Positions 1 to 7,439 of a stretch of 33,341 bases of DNA are shown piece after piece; position 1 is the first letter of the stretch; the number at the start of each line of letters is the position of its first letter. A program made the position numbers and the translations under genes. The notes under the pieces were generated by a model, which did not search any database, was not told where the DNA came from, and saw nothing but the letters and a program-made list of their open reading frames with translations. The DNA is from Pedobacter sp. UBA5917 (GTDB lineage: Bacteria; Bacteroidota; Bacteroidia; Sphingobacteriales; Sphingobacteriaceae), in assembly GCF_002432345.1 (NCBI RefSeq), contig NZ_DJDT01000330.1, positions 1-33,341 of the forward strand, written 5' to 3'.

Positions 1-890
1 ACATTTTTATAGTTCGATTTTAAGATCAGATCGGCACCGCCACCATTAATCTTACCTTTGATATTCTCGGAGTTACGGCTACTGCCACCATACTCAAAAA
101 CAGAGCCTTCGCCATTTATGGTAGTTAAGCTCGATAAAGCCTGTCCGCGCACAGTAGCTACCTGACCGCCGCCATTCGAACTTCCGCCGCTACTCAAAGC
201 TGTAAATCCGTTACGCTCCTGTTTTTCCGATTTATCGATGGCTATTTTTAAACCTTCTGCGGCATAAAGTTTTCCATAACTTGTAGCCAGTTCTACATTT
301 GCTTTTGCACTGGCCGGCAACGAAACATCTACGTAACCATATACAGAAACAATAGAAACAGGGCCTTTAATGCTTTCGGTAAAAATAGCATCTACCGAAC
401 CATAAAGCGTTTTAACGTTCATAGGGCCGCTGTTGTTCTCCAATTTGATTTTGTTGTAACTGGTAGAAACCTCTATTTCGTTTTTAAGGTTTTTTAAAAT
501 AATCTCATTCTGGTAAACATTGCTTTTATTTACGAAAGATATTTTAATGTTCTGGGGAACTTTTATGGTTAAAATACCTTTTATATCCCTGTTTACTGCA
601 TTTACATTTATTTCTTCACCTTTTGTAGAAACATCTATTCCCAAACCGGTATTATCGGTAAAACCTGATCCACTGATGGCACGCAGACCTTTTGCACGTT
701 CATCAACCTCTTCTTTTTCTGATGCAGGCATCGAAAATACAATCTCGTTACCACTATAACCCTCTACTATTGCCCCCGATATATTCAGGTTGAGCTGCCC
801 CGAGCTCTTGCTTAATTTGTATTCTTTCTGTGCCGATGCCGATACGGTGATGGCTAGCAGGGAAAAAAGAACGATAAATTGCTTTTTCAT
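1..890 (-). CDS. DUF4097-like exported beta-strand-repeat protein (partial, C-terminus off the window)
   Basis: The reading frame opens with ATG at 890 and runs off the left edge without a stop, giving at least 296 residues. It begins MKKQFIVLFSLLAITVSASA followed by QKEYK, a clear Sec signal peptide with cleavage expected around SASA-Q. The rest is rich in short beta-strand units alternating with Gly/Ser/Asn, including repeated pieces such as SVYGYVDV and ATSYGKLYA. This is typical of DUF4097 / putative auto-transporter adhesin head-domain proteins. It starts 20 nt after the stop of the HEAT protein gene and is probably the third gene of the sigma-factor operon, so it may be an envelope target or sensor of that system. 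The molecular function is unknown. The family call rests on composition and repeats rather than a diagnostic motif. Confidence 0.7.
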   Translation of the reverse strand, partial: MKKQFIVLFSLLAITVSASAQKEYKLSKSSGQLNLNISGAIVEGYSGNEIVFSMPASEKEEVDERAKGLRAISGSGFTDNTGLGIDVSTKGEEINVNAVNRDIKGILTIKVPQNIKISFVNKSNVYQNEIILKNLKNEIEVSTSYNKIKLENNSGPMNVKTLYGSVDAIFTESIKGPVSIVSVYGYVDVSLPASAKANVELATSYGKLYAAEGLKIAIDKSEKQERNGFTALSSGGSSNGGGQVATVRGQALSSLTTINGEGSVFEYGGSSRNSENIKGKINGGGADLILKSNYKN

Positions 891-910
891 AACTCTTGTT
901 GTTTACTGTT

Positions 911-1687
911 TTATAATTTGTCTTGATTTAATAATACACTATATGCTTCATCGCGTACGGCTGCAAAAGTTTCGGGATTATTGGCCAGCGCATAAAGTTT
1001 ATCTCCGATTTCTACGTTTTTCATTTTACCCAAAAAGCTAACCAGGCCCAGTTGCACCATCGGATCGTCCTGTTTGTTCAGCGAGTTAACCAGTAACGAT
1101 GAGGCATATTTATCGGCACTGTACTTTTGCAATACACCCAAAGCCGCCAAACGCACGTTCGTATTGCCATCATGGTTGAGTGTTTTCGATAACATATCGA
1201 GTGTTTTGTTGTTCATCCGGTTTGTTTTCTCAATTTTTAATATCGCCAGCAACCTTACACTTGCCGAAGTGCTATCTTTTAACTCCCGGTATATACTACT
1301 TTCGCTTTTAACCGGCCCAACCTGTTCCTTAATCGTTACCGCTTGTACCACTACCTGTTTTACGGTTTCTTTCGTTTTCGCTATATCCTGTTGGATTAAA
1401 ACACTATTATCTTTGCTGGTATCTTTAGGTTGTACAATCGCTGTGCGATCACTTTTCGGTGCAACAACCGTCTGTTGATTTAAAAACATCCAGGCAGCTC
1501 CTGCAACCAGTACAATTGATGCCGCAGCAGCCCATTTACGCCATGCGAACAATTTCAGGGTTTTAACCTCTGGCTGCGCTGCCTCAACCTGCATTTTTTT
1601 AAAGCGGCCCATATCAAATGCCGGGGCTTCGAGATGATCGAATTCTTCCCGGTGCTGTTCCACAAAATCCTTTATCTGATCATTCAT
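911..1687 (-). CDS. Anti-sigma-factor-like single-pass membrane protein with HEAT repeats
   Basis: I start this 258-residue protein at the ATG at 1687 (MNDQIKDFVEQ) rather than the upstream in-frame ATG at 1720. The 1687 start gives a typical N-terminus and overlaps the end of the sigma-factor gene by 8 nt, suggesting translational coupling. Residues 1-50 are hydrophilic and presumably cytoplasmic. Residues about 52-69 (WAAAASIVLVAGAAWMFL) form one membrane segment. A Thr/Lys/Val-rich linker follows, and residues about 140-258 are helical HEAT-like repeats with units such as ASVRLLAILKIE and VRLAALGVLQKY. Position next to an ECF sigma gene plus a membrane anchor makes an anti-sigma or co-regulator role likely. 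No zinc-finger anti-sigma motif is visible. The sigma-binding role is inferred from context. Confidence 0.75.
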   Translation of the reverse strand: MNDQIKDFVEQHREEFDHLEAPAFDMGRFKKMQVEAAQPEVKTLKLFAWRKWAAAASIVLVAGAAWMFLNQQTVVAPKSDRTAIVQPKDTSKDNSVLIQQDIAKTKETVKQVVVQAVTIKEQVGPVKSESSIYRELKDSTSASVRLLAILKIEKTNRMNNKTLDMLSKTLNHDGNTNVRLAALGVLQKYSADKYASSLLVNSLNKQDDPMVQLGLVSFLGKMKNVEIGDKLYALANNPETFAAVRDEAYSVLLNQDKL

Positions 1688-2240
1688 AATAACATTTGTC
1701 TTTAAGTGATAGTAAAACACGTTTTTTTGCCCTGTGGTACTGTGTGCGTACCGTACTTGCCGATACCCCCAGCATCACTGCAATTTCCTCATGCGTCATT
1801 TTTTCAAATACATACAGGTTTAAAATCGTTTTATAACCTGACGAAAGTTCTTCGATACTCTTTTTCACATCCTCTACCCTGCAATCGAAAATATCCATAT
1901 CATCACCATTGCTGCCTACCTCATCTTCCACATCCATTTCGCCGAGATCTGAAAAAACTATTTTCCGCTTTCTAAGGTGCGAAATAGAACGGTTTATGGC
2001 CATCCTCCTTACCCAGGCTTCGATACTGAGCACACCTTTTAATTTGCTTACATCGCTAAAAACAGTGCAGAAAGTATCCTGTAAAATATCTTCTGCCTCA
2101 CCCGTATGGCTGATCATCCGGCTGATCGAATTATAAACTTTCCGGGCATAACGGTTGTACAAGCCCGTATAGCCGGCATCCTTGCCCTCGAGGCAGAGTA
2201 CAATTAATTCCTGATCTGTGATCTGTTCAGCAGTGCGCAA
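1680..2240 (-). CDS. ECF-type RNA polymerase sigma factor
   Basis: This 186-residue protein has the two helical domains of group 4 (ECF) sigma factors. Region 2 lies at about residues 20-90, with YNRYARKVYNSISRMI, GEAEDILQDTF and EAWVRRMAINRSISHLRKRK. Region 4 lies at about 125-182, with LSSGYKTILNLYVFEKMTHE followed by EIAVMLGVSASTVRTQYHRA, a helix-turn-helix for the -35 element. The start is TTG at 2240. An in-frame TAA lies six codons upstream, and the first internal ATG would remove part of region 2, so a non-ATG start is required. It heads the operon with the HEAT membrane protein and the DUF4097-like protein. An ECF-like promoter lies just upstream, suggesting autoregulation. Confidence 0.93.
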   Translation of the reverse strand: MRTAEQITDQELIVLCLEGKDAGYTGLYNRYARKVYNSISRMISHTGEAEDILQDTFCTVFSDVSKLKGVLSIEAWVRRMAINRSISHLRKRKIVFSDLGEMDVEDEVGSNGDDMDIFDCRVEDVKKSIEELSSGYKTILNLYVFEKMTHEEIAVMLGVSASTVRTQYHRAKKRVLLSLKDKCYYE

Positions 2241-2564
2241 TGTTGAGCTTTTAATTTATCTGTTTAATACGTTTCTATTCTCTAGTCGCAGCATGTACAA
2301 TAGTGTTGCATCCTTTTTTAAAAAAAATAAAAAATAATGTAAATCTAATCAATCGTTGGGGTTAAAAATGGTGTTTAAACCCATCTGAAATCAATTAGAA
2401 AAACATTCAGCATAGCTGTGCTGTTAAACCTATTAAGCTAATAAGCATTCGTTTTGGGAGTAAACCGCGATTTAAAAGGAAAAAAATTATGGAGTGCCCT
2501 GAGTTTTTTTGAAAACCGGCTTTTAAAACTAATTTAGTGTCGATTTTAATGTCGTGCCGATCAT
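2241..2564. other. Divergent intergenic region between sigma operon and histidine kinase
   Basis: This 324-nt AT-rich stretch holds no convincing gene. It contains the ECF-like promoter for the minus-strand operon (2281-2310), a poly-A/T tract at about 2312-2336 and an imperfect 16-bp dyad at 2408-2423 (CAGCATAGCTGTGCTG). The dyad lacks a following T-run and so is not a good terminator. I see no clear TAnnTTTG promoter for the kinase. Confidence 0.6.
2281..2310 (-). promoter_or_regulatory. Putative autoregulated ECF promoter of the sigma operon
   Basis: Read on the minus strand, TGCAACA (2310-2304) is followed after 15 nt by CGACTAGA (2288-2281). The AAC core and the CGnCT-type -10, with spacing near 16 nt, fit the general ECF promoter pattern (AAC at -35, CGTC at -10). 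Transcription would begin near 2273, about 30 nt before the TTG start. The elements are seen in the sequence; recognition by this sigma factor is inferred. Confidence 0.45.
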
Positions 2565-4046
2565 ATGAGCAATATACCTGAAGATAACCAAGCGAGCAAA
2601 AAAGCAATTACCGCCAACGAAGAACGTTTTAGGGCACTTGTAACCGCTACATCCGACATTGTATATATTATGAGTGCTGATTGGCGCGAAATGAAGCAAT
2701 TGGATGGCAGGGATTTTTTAGTGGATACCAATGAACCACTGGCCGACTGGATTCCTAAATACATCCACGCCTTCGATCAGGATAAAGTAAGAACAGCCAT
2801 TGAGGAAGCCCGCAGGGAAACCAAGATTTTTCAGTTGGAACACCGTGTGCTTAGGGCCGATGGAACCATTGGCTGGACGCTTTCGCGTGCGGTACCGATA
2901 TTGGACGAACAGGGAAATGTACGCGAATGGTTTGGTGCTGCAAGCGATATTACCGAAGCAAAACGGGCCGAAGAAGCACTTAAACAGGCAAAAGAGATTA
3001 CCGAACAGCAAAAAAGGGTTTACGAAACCATTACCAATAATACACCCGATTTAATGTATGTTTTCGGCCTTGATTATAATTTCATCTATGCAAATGAGGC
3101 ATTGTTAACCATGTGGGGCAAAAGCTGGGAAAATGCTATAGGGAAAAGCCTTTTAGAAAACGGTTACGAACCCTGGCACGCCGAAATGCACGAAAGGGAA
3201 ATAGACCATGTATGTGCCACTAAAAAATCGATCCGTGGTGAAGTTTCTTTTCCGCATGCGGTACTGGGCAAACGTATATACGATTATATCCTTAGCCCGG
3301 TAATTAATGAAGCCGGCGATGTGGAAGCTGTTGCTGGCACCACACGCGATATTACCGACATTAAACAGAACGAGCAGCGGAAAAACGATTTTATCGGTAT
3401 GGTAAGCCACGAACTTAAAACACCGCTTACCTCGCTAAGTGCCTACCTGCAGTTGATGGAGAAAAACAATCCGGCGCAACAGGATGCAATGACCAAAAAA
3501 ATATTGGAACAGTCTGTTAAGCAAACCCGCCGCATGACGAATATGATCAACGGTTTTTTAAACCTGGCGAGACTGGAATCGGGCAAAATGTTTATCGAAA
3601 GCGCTCCATTCGAGCTTCATACTTTTTTAGAGGAGATTGCTGAGGAAACACACATGCTCTATTCGCAGCATCGTTTTGTTTTTCCGGAAACCGGATCTGT
3701 AACTGTTAACGGCGATACGGGAAAACTTGCCCAGGTAGTAAATAACCTGATTGGTAATGCTGTAAAATATTCCAATCTGGGTAGTTTAATTACTATTTCT
3801 GCGGCAGTTGAGGTTGACGAACTCAAAATAAGTGTTACCGATCAGGGTACTGGTATTCCGCAGGAAGAAATTTCGAGTCTGTTTAACCGTTTTTACCGCG
3901 GACAGAACAATAACCTCATTGCTGGGTTCGGCATCGGACTTTATGTTTGCCGCGAAATTATTGAAGGCCATGGCGGTAAAATATGGGTAGATAGCAGTGC
4001 GGGTAATGGCAGTACATTTTCGTTTACGTTCCCGATATCTAAATAG
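2565..4046 (+). CDS. Soluble PAS-domain sensor histidine kinase
   Basis: This 493-residue protein has no signal peptide or membrane segment and is therefore cytoplasmic. Two PAS domains are visible, at about residues 20-130 (ending REWFGAASDITEAKRAEE, a PAC signature) and about 148-270 (ending VAGTTRDITDIKQNE). A short coiled linker joins them. HisKA carries the H-box SHELKTPLTSL with phospho-acceptor His282. The HATPase_c domain has the N-box NNLIGNAVKYS, G1 box DQGTGIP and G2 box GFGIGLYVCREIIEGHGG. No response-regulator gene lies next to it, so it is an orphan kinase here and its partner and signal are unknown. The ATG at 2565 is the first in frame and leads directly into the first PAS domain. 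Confidence 0.93.
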   Translation: MSNIPEDNQASKKAITANEERFRALVTATSDIVYIMSADWREMKQLDGRDFLVDTNEPLADWIPKYIHAFDQDKVRTAIEEARRETKIFQLEHRVLRADGTIGWTLSRAVPILDEQGNVREWFGAASDITEAKRAEEALKQAKEITEQQKRVYETITNNTPDLMYVFGLDYNFIYANEALLTMWGKSWENAIGKSLLENGYEPWHAEMHEREIDHVCATKKSIRGEVSFPHAVLGKRIYDYILSPVINEAGDVEAVAGTTRDITDIKQNEQRKNDFIGMVSHELKTPLTSLSAYLQLMEKNNPAQQDAMTKKILEQSVKQTRRMTNMINGFLNLARLESGKMFIESAPFELHTFLEEIAEETHMLYSQHRFVFPETGSVTVNGDTGKLAQVVNNLIGNAVKYSNLGSLITISAAVEVDELKISVTDQGTGIPQEEISSLFNRFYRGQNNNLIAGFGIGLYVCREIIEGHGGKIWVDSSAGNGSTFSFTFPISK

Positions 4047-4154
4047 GAAAGAAAATTGGTTAACATTCGAATAATTCCCCTGGTGTGCGGCATTACTACG
4101 CCATAATTTTTCTAATTTTAATGCGTTATTAAACCCTATCATCATCCTATACCT

Positions 4155-5015
4155 ATGAAAATCAATTTTATTTTTTTCCTCCTTCTTTTTCCGCTTTTTG
4201 TATTTTCCCAAAATGTGTACGAGCCTACCGATACCCCGAAAGAATGGTCGGCGGCTTATGCCTCATTCCGCATTGCAGGCAATATTTATTATGTAGGCAC
4301 CTACGATCTGGCCTGTTATCTCATTACCACACCAAAAGGGAATATACTGATCAATACAGGTCTGGCTTCATCAGCTGCACAGATTGAAAAAAATGTGGCA
4401 AGCCTGGGGTTTAAATTCAATGACATTAAAATACTGCTTACCACACAGGCCCACTACGACCATTTAGGCGCTATGGCAGAGATTAAAAAGCTTACCGGAG
4501 CAAAAATGATGGTGGATGAAAAAGATGCCCAGGTAATGAAAGACGGTGGCCGTACCGATTACGCTCTTGGTGGCAAAGAAAGCAGTTATACGCCCATTGT
4601 GGCAGACCGTTTGTTAAAAGATAAAGACCTGATCCAGTTGGGAGGTACCAGTATTACCATGCTCCACCATCCCGGACATACCAAAGGATCGTGCAGTTTT
4701 TTACTTAAAACCAAAGATGAAAAACGGAGCTATACTGTGCTTATTGCCAATATGCCGAGCATTGTTACCGAGAAAAAATTCTCCGAAATACCAGCCTACC
4801 CAACCATCAGTAAAGATTATGCCAACAGCTTTAGATCGCTTAAAAAGCTTTCTTTTGATATCTGGTTATCCTCGCACGCAAGCCAGTTTAACCTTCACGA
4901 AAAACATAAACCAGGTGATGCCTATAATCCTGCTGCTTTTTTTGACCGCAAAGGATATGATGAAACATTGAAAGAGCTCGAAGCTGTTTATCTTAAAAAG
5001 GTAGCAGCAGAGTAA
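4155..5015 (+). CDS. Subclass B3 metallo-beta-lactamase, GOB/PEDO-like (Gln zinc-ligand variant)
   Basis: This 286-residue exported zinc hydrolase is predicted to open beta-lactam rings in the periplasm. The signal peptide is MKINFIFFLLLFPLFVFSQ, with no lipobox. The metal-binding set is of B3 type: TQAHYDH gives Gln98, His100, Asp102 and His103; HHPGHTKGSCSF gives His175; SSHASQF gives His241. In standard numbering these are positions 116, 118, 120, 121, 196 and 263. Most B3 enzymes have His at 116. Gln there is the hallmark of the GOB enzymes of Elizabethkingia, and the flanking residues (PGHTKGSCSF, LIANMPS, SSHASQF) also closely resemble GOB as I remember it. The gene stands alone, 108 nt after the kinase. 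Substrate range, including carbapenems, is inferred from the family. Confidence 0.9.
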   Translation: MKINFIFFLLLFPLFVFSQNVYEPTDTPKEWSAAYASFRIAGNIYYVGTYDLACYLITTPKGNILINTGLASSAAQIEKNVASLGFKFNDIKILLTTQAHYDHLGAMAEIKKLTGAKMMVDEKDAQVMKDGGRTDYALGGKESSYTPIVADRLLKDKDLIQLGGTSITMLHHPGHTKGSCSFLLKTKDEKRSYTVLIANMPSIVTEKKFSEIPAYPTISKDYANSFRSLKKLSFDIWLSSHASQFNLHEKHKPGDAYNPAAFFDRKGYDETLKELEAVYLKKVAAE

Positions 5016-5065
5016 TTTCTGATAGCAGATTCAACAAAATGGTAGTCTTGACGAATCACTCCTTT

Positions 5066-5164
5066 CTGTCATTCTGAACGCAGTGAAGAACCTTTTTATA
5101 AATTAGTTCTTCTTTAAAAATCTGCTGTAAAGCCAAAGATTCTTCGTTGCACTCAGAATGACAG
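5066..5164. repeat. Imperfect inverted repeat, dispersed intergenic repeat type
   Basis: The left arm 5066-5092 (starting CTGTCATTCTGAACGCAGTG) pairs with the right arm 5138-5164 (ending GCACTCAGAATGACAG). Twenty-two of 27 positions are complementary, two of the remainder are G-T pairs, and the outer 12 bp are perfect. A 45-nt AT-rich loop separates the arms. From memory, CATTCTGA...TCAGAATG inverted repeats recur between genes in Pedobacter and related genomes. It could act as a transcript-end hairpin for the lactamase gene or be a non-autonomous mobile repeat. Confidence 0.6.
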
Positions 5165-5257
5165 GTTATAATAAAAAGTAGCGTCATCTCTACCAAAATG
5201 CGACCTGTAACGATTTTACATCGGTGGTGGAGCAGAGAGATCTATACTGCTTAAAAG

Positions 5258-5278
5258 ACCCTGAAATAAATTCAGGGT
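5258..5278. repeat. Short perfect hairpin
   Basis: ACCCTGAA (5258-5265) and TTCAGGGT (5271-5278) form an 8-bp perfect stem with a 5-nt loop. No T-run follows on either strand, so it is not called a terminator. It sits in the repeat cluster upstream of the barrel gene. Confidence 0.45.
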
Positions 5279-5318
5279 GACGGCGCGCCGGAGGGTGACA
5301 TTGTGCTGGAGCCTGGTT

Positions 5319-5347
5319 CCCGACTTCGCTGCACGCGATAGCTATCG
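5319..5347. repeat. Nested palindrome in repeat cluster
   Basis: CGATAGCTATCG at 5336-5347 is a perfect 12-bp palindrome. It is preceded by CCCGA (5319-5323), which can pair with TCGGG spanning the end of the palindrome. Similar sequences are, as I recall, common intergenic debris in this group of bacteria; no function is assigned. Confidence 0.4.
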
Positions 5348-5475
5348 GGGCCATTAGAAATAACAGCAGGAGTAATTTTGACGGTATTAAGCTTAGTTAT
5401 CTTCTGTTAAAATTACCTAAAGCATTTTATTCAGAAAAAGCTTTTTATTATGTTTACAGTCATATCCCCATATAA

Positions 5476-6045
5476 ATGACGATCAAAAAACTACTTATTG
5501 GCAATTTATTGCTCCTTCTACCCTTTCTTGCATCAGCCCAGGAGAAAACCAGCAGCGGAACTTTTTCGGTTTCACCGGCTTTCGAACTGTTAAGATCTAC
5601 CCACAGCAACCTTTTTTACGCCCCATCCATAAAGGCAAACTACCTTTTCGCCAATGGCCTGGAGCCTGGCATCGGGATCGAATATTCTACCACCCCTATC
5701 CACCACGATAATGGTTATGTACTGTATAAACTAAAGTTTTTACCTGTTTACGGTAACTTAAAATACAATTTCAAAACCACCAGAAAGATCAGGCCCTATG
5801 TAGAAACCTCATTGGGAATCTCTTTTAACAAATACGACATTGCCGAAGACCCTACGCCAGATATTAAAAGCAAGGTTAGCGAAGAGGGTTTTTATGTTTA
5901 TACCGGTTTTGGTGCCAAATACAGCATTACCCCAAAATTAAACACCTTTTTGGCGGTTGGCTTAAAAGGATATAAAATGAGTACAAACGACCTGGATATC
6001 AATCCGCATGGGCTTTCCTTTATGCTTGGTTTTACATTTTTATAA
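5476..6045 (+). CDS. Small outer-membrane beta-barrel protein
   Basis: This 189-residue protein has the signal peptide MTIKKLLIGNLLLLLPFLASA followed by QEK. Alternating amphipathic strands follow, for example ASIKANYLFANGLEPGIGIE-type segments and FYVYTGFGAKYSITPKLNTF. The chain ends in a strand with terminal Phe-Leu (SFMLGFTFL), as expected for insertion by the BAM complex. Size and pattern fit the porin-like 8-strand barrel family (outer membrane protein beta-barrel domain). It lies 2 nt before the first VirJ-like gene, so it is almost certainly co-transcribed with the two VirJ-like genes. The ligand or function is unknown; a role in envelope homeostasis is only a guess from context. Confidence 0.8.
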   Translation: MTIKKLLIGNLLLLLPFLASAQEKTSSGTFSVSPAFELLRSTHSNLFYAPSIKANYLFANGLEPGIGIEYSTTPIHHDNGYVLYKLKFLPVYGNLKYNFKTTRKIRPYVETSLGISFNKYDIAEDPTPDIKSKVSEEGFYVYTGFGAKYSITPKLNTFLAVGLKGYKMSTNDLDINPHGLSFMLGFTFL

Positions 6046-6047
6046 AC

Positions 6048-6755
6048 ATGAAAAAGGCAGTTTTTTTCCTTTTGTTAAGCATTGTTTTCAGCAGCTGCGC
6101 ACTGTTTAAAAGAGCACGCGTGCACGAAAACAATGCCATTAAAGGTAACGAATTTAACCTGCCTATATTCCTGTATCCGGCGAAAGACCCACAGGCTAAG
6201 AAACTGCTCATTTTCCTTTCAGGAGATGGTGGCTGGATTAAATTTGAAGACGATCTTTCTCTTAAATTTGCCGAAAACGGTTTTCATACTATAGGTATTA
6301 ACTCAAGGGATTATTTTTGGGAGCAAAAAACACCTGAACAGACCGAAAAAGATATTGTACAGCTGATCCGTAAATATGCACTAAAATACAAAACCCGCGA
6401 GGTTTACCTCTGCGGTTATTCTTTTGGGGCCGATGTGCTCCCTTTTATTTATAGCCGGCTGCCTTTCCGTGCAAAAAGGCATGTAAGGGCATTACAGATG
6501 CTTTCTCCTTATGCCACCACCTCATTTAAAGTACACTTTGGTGATCTGGCAAACCTTTCAGGCGATAATTACCCTTATAAGGTTGATCTCGAAATCAACA
6601 AAATAGCCATCCCTATTTATTGTTTTTATGGCATTGAGGAAGAAGATAAACCTTTAAAAAAGGTGAAACAAAAAAACCTGTTGATCGATAGTATCCCCGG
6701 GAACCACCATTATCAAACCATTGCATACGATAAAATCGTATCAGTATTGAAATAA
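6048..6755 (+). CDS. VirJ/AcvB-like alpha/beta-hydrolase, lipoprotein
   Basis: This 235-residue protein starts MKKAVFFLLLSIVFSSCALF; FSSC is a lipobox, so Cys17 is the expected lipidated residue. The body matches the bacterial virulence protein VirJ family, with LIFLSGDGGW, YFWEQKTPEQ, the nucleophile elbow GYSFGAD (Ser125), RLPFRAK and a C-terminal PGNHH (His220/His221). These are the pieces of an alpha/beta-hydrolase Ser-His site. Agrobacterium AcvB, a family member, is reported to be a periplasmic lysyl-phosphatidylglycerol hydrolase, and an MprF-like gene lies convergent 0.7 kb away. Hydrolysis of aminoacyl lipids is therefore a reasonable inference. It is followed after 7 nt by a paralogue. 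Confidence 0.85.
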   Translation: MKKAVFFLLLSIVFSSCALFKRARVHENNAIKGNEFNLPIFLYPAKDPQAKKLLIFLSGDGGWIKFEDDLSLKFAENGFHTIGINSRDYFWEQKTPEQTEKDIVQLIRKYALKYKTREVYLCGYSFGADVLPFIYSRLPFRAKRHVRALQMLSPYATTSFKVHFGDLANLSGDNYPYKVDLEINKIAIPIYCFYGIEEEDKPLKKVKQKNLLIDSIPGNHHYQTIAYDKIVSVLK

Positions 6756-6762
6756 GCATAAA

Positions 6763-7437
6763 ATGATTGATAAAATTTTCCTTTTCTGTACCCTGATATG
6801 CTGTTCACTTTTTACACTTGGACAGGATATTTCAAAATTACCTTTAACCATAAAGGCAAAACCGGCAGCCAAAAGCATCATCTTTTACCTGAGCGGTGAT
6901 GGTGGTATGAACAGTTTTTCGCAGAACCTGATCCAGTCTTTAAATGATAAAAATTATGCAGTGGTTGCATTAGACAGTAAAAAATACTTTTGGGAACAAA
7001 AAACACCTGATAAACTGGCGCAGGATCTAAATGCCGTAATTGAATCGTACCTAAAAAACTGGGATAAAGAAGAATTTTCGATTTTAGGTTATTCTTTCGG
7101 AGCAGATGCTGCTTTATTTTTAACACCAAGGCTGGCCAAAGATCTTCAACAAAAATTAAGATCAACCATACTGTTATCGCCTTCGAGTTCGACAGATTTT
7201 GTGATCCATTTAACTGATATGATGGGCTTGGGCAGTAAAAATGCAAAATACAAGGTATTGCCCGAAATCAACAAAATAGGGAGTAAACTGCTATTTATTT
7301 TTGGTGAAGGTGAAGACAGCGATTTGCAAAAAGCAATTCCCGATAAGAAAAACATCACAAAAACACTGATCCCCGGCTCACACAAATTTGATAACGACAT
7401 TAAAAAAGTAGTGGCTACCATCCAAACAGAACTTTAA
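6763..7437 (+). CDS. Second VirJ/AcvB-like alpha/beta-hydrolase (tandem paralogue)
   Basis: This 224-residue paralogue of the preceding gene shares SGDGG, KYFWEQKTPD, GYSFGAD (nucleophile Ser111) and the C-terminal His block PGSHKFDND (His207). Its N-terminus MIDKIFLFCTLICCSLFTLGQ looks like an ordinary signal peptide cleaved near LGQ. LICC is not a good lipobox, so this copy is probably soluble in the periplasm while the first is membrane-tethered. Sequence between the motifs has diverged considerably, pointing to an old duplication. Its stop is 2 nt from the stop of the convergent mprF-like gene, with no room for a terminator between them. Substrate is inferred as for the first copy. Confidence 0.85.
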   Translation: MIDKIFLFCTLICCSLFTLGQDISKLPLTIKAKPAAKSIIFYLSGDGGMNSFSQNLIQSLNDKNYAVVALDSKKYFWEQKTPDKLAQDLNAVIESYLKNWDKEEFSILGYSFGADAALFLTPRLAKDLQQKLRSTILLSPSSSTDFVIHLTDMMGLGSKNAKYKVLPEINKIGSKLLFIFGEGEDSDLQKAIPDKKNITKTLIPGSHKFDNDIKKVVATIQTEL

Positions 7438-7439
7438 AC

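Larger units (their letters stand above)
5016..5475. other. 460-nt gene-free region with clustered repeats
   Basis: I find no credible gene here. The stretch contains a long imperfect inverted repeat (5066-5164), a short perfect hairpin (5258-5278), a 10-bp palindrome cggcgcgccg (5281-5290) and a 12-bp palindrome inside a larger dyad (5319-5347). The final ~90 nt are AT-rich and presumably hold the promoter of the downstream barrel gene, but no clear TAnnTTTG box is visible. Confidence 0.6.

Noticed and set aside
2408..2423. Dyad CAGCATAGCTGTGCTG as a terminator
   Set aside because: It has one mismatched pair, no T-run on either strand, and lies between divergent genes where no terminator is needed.
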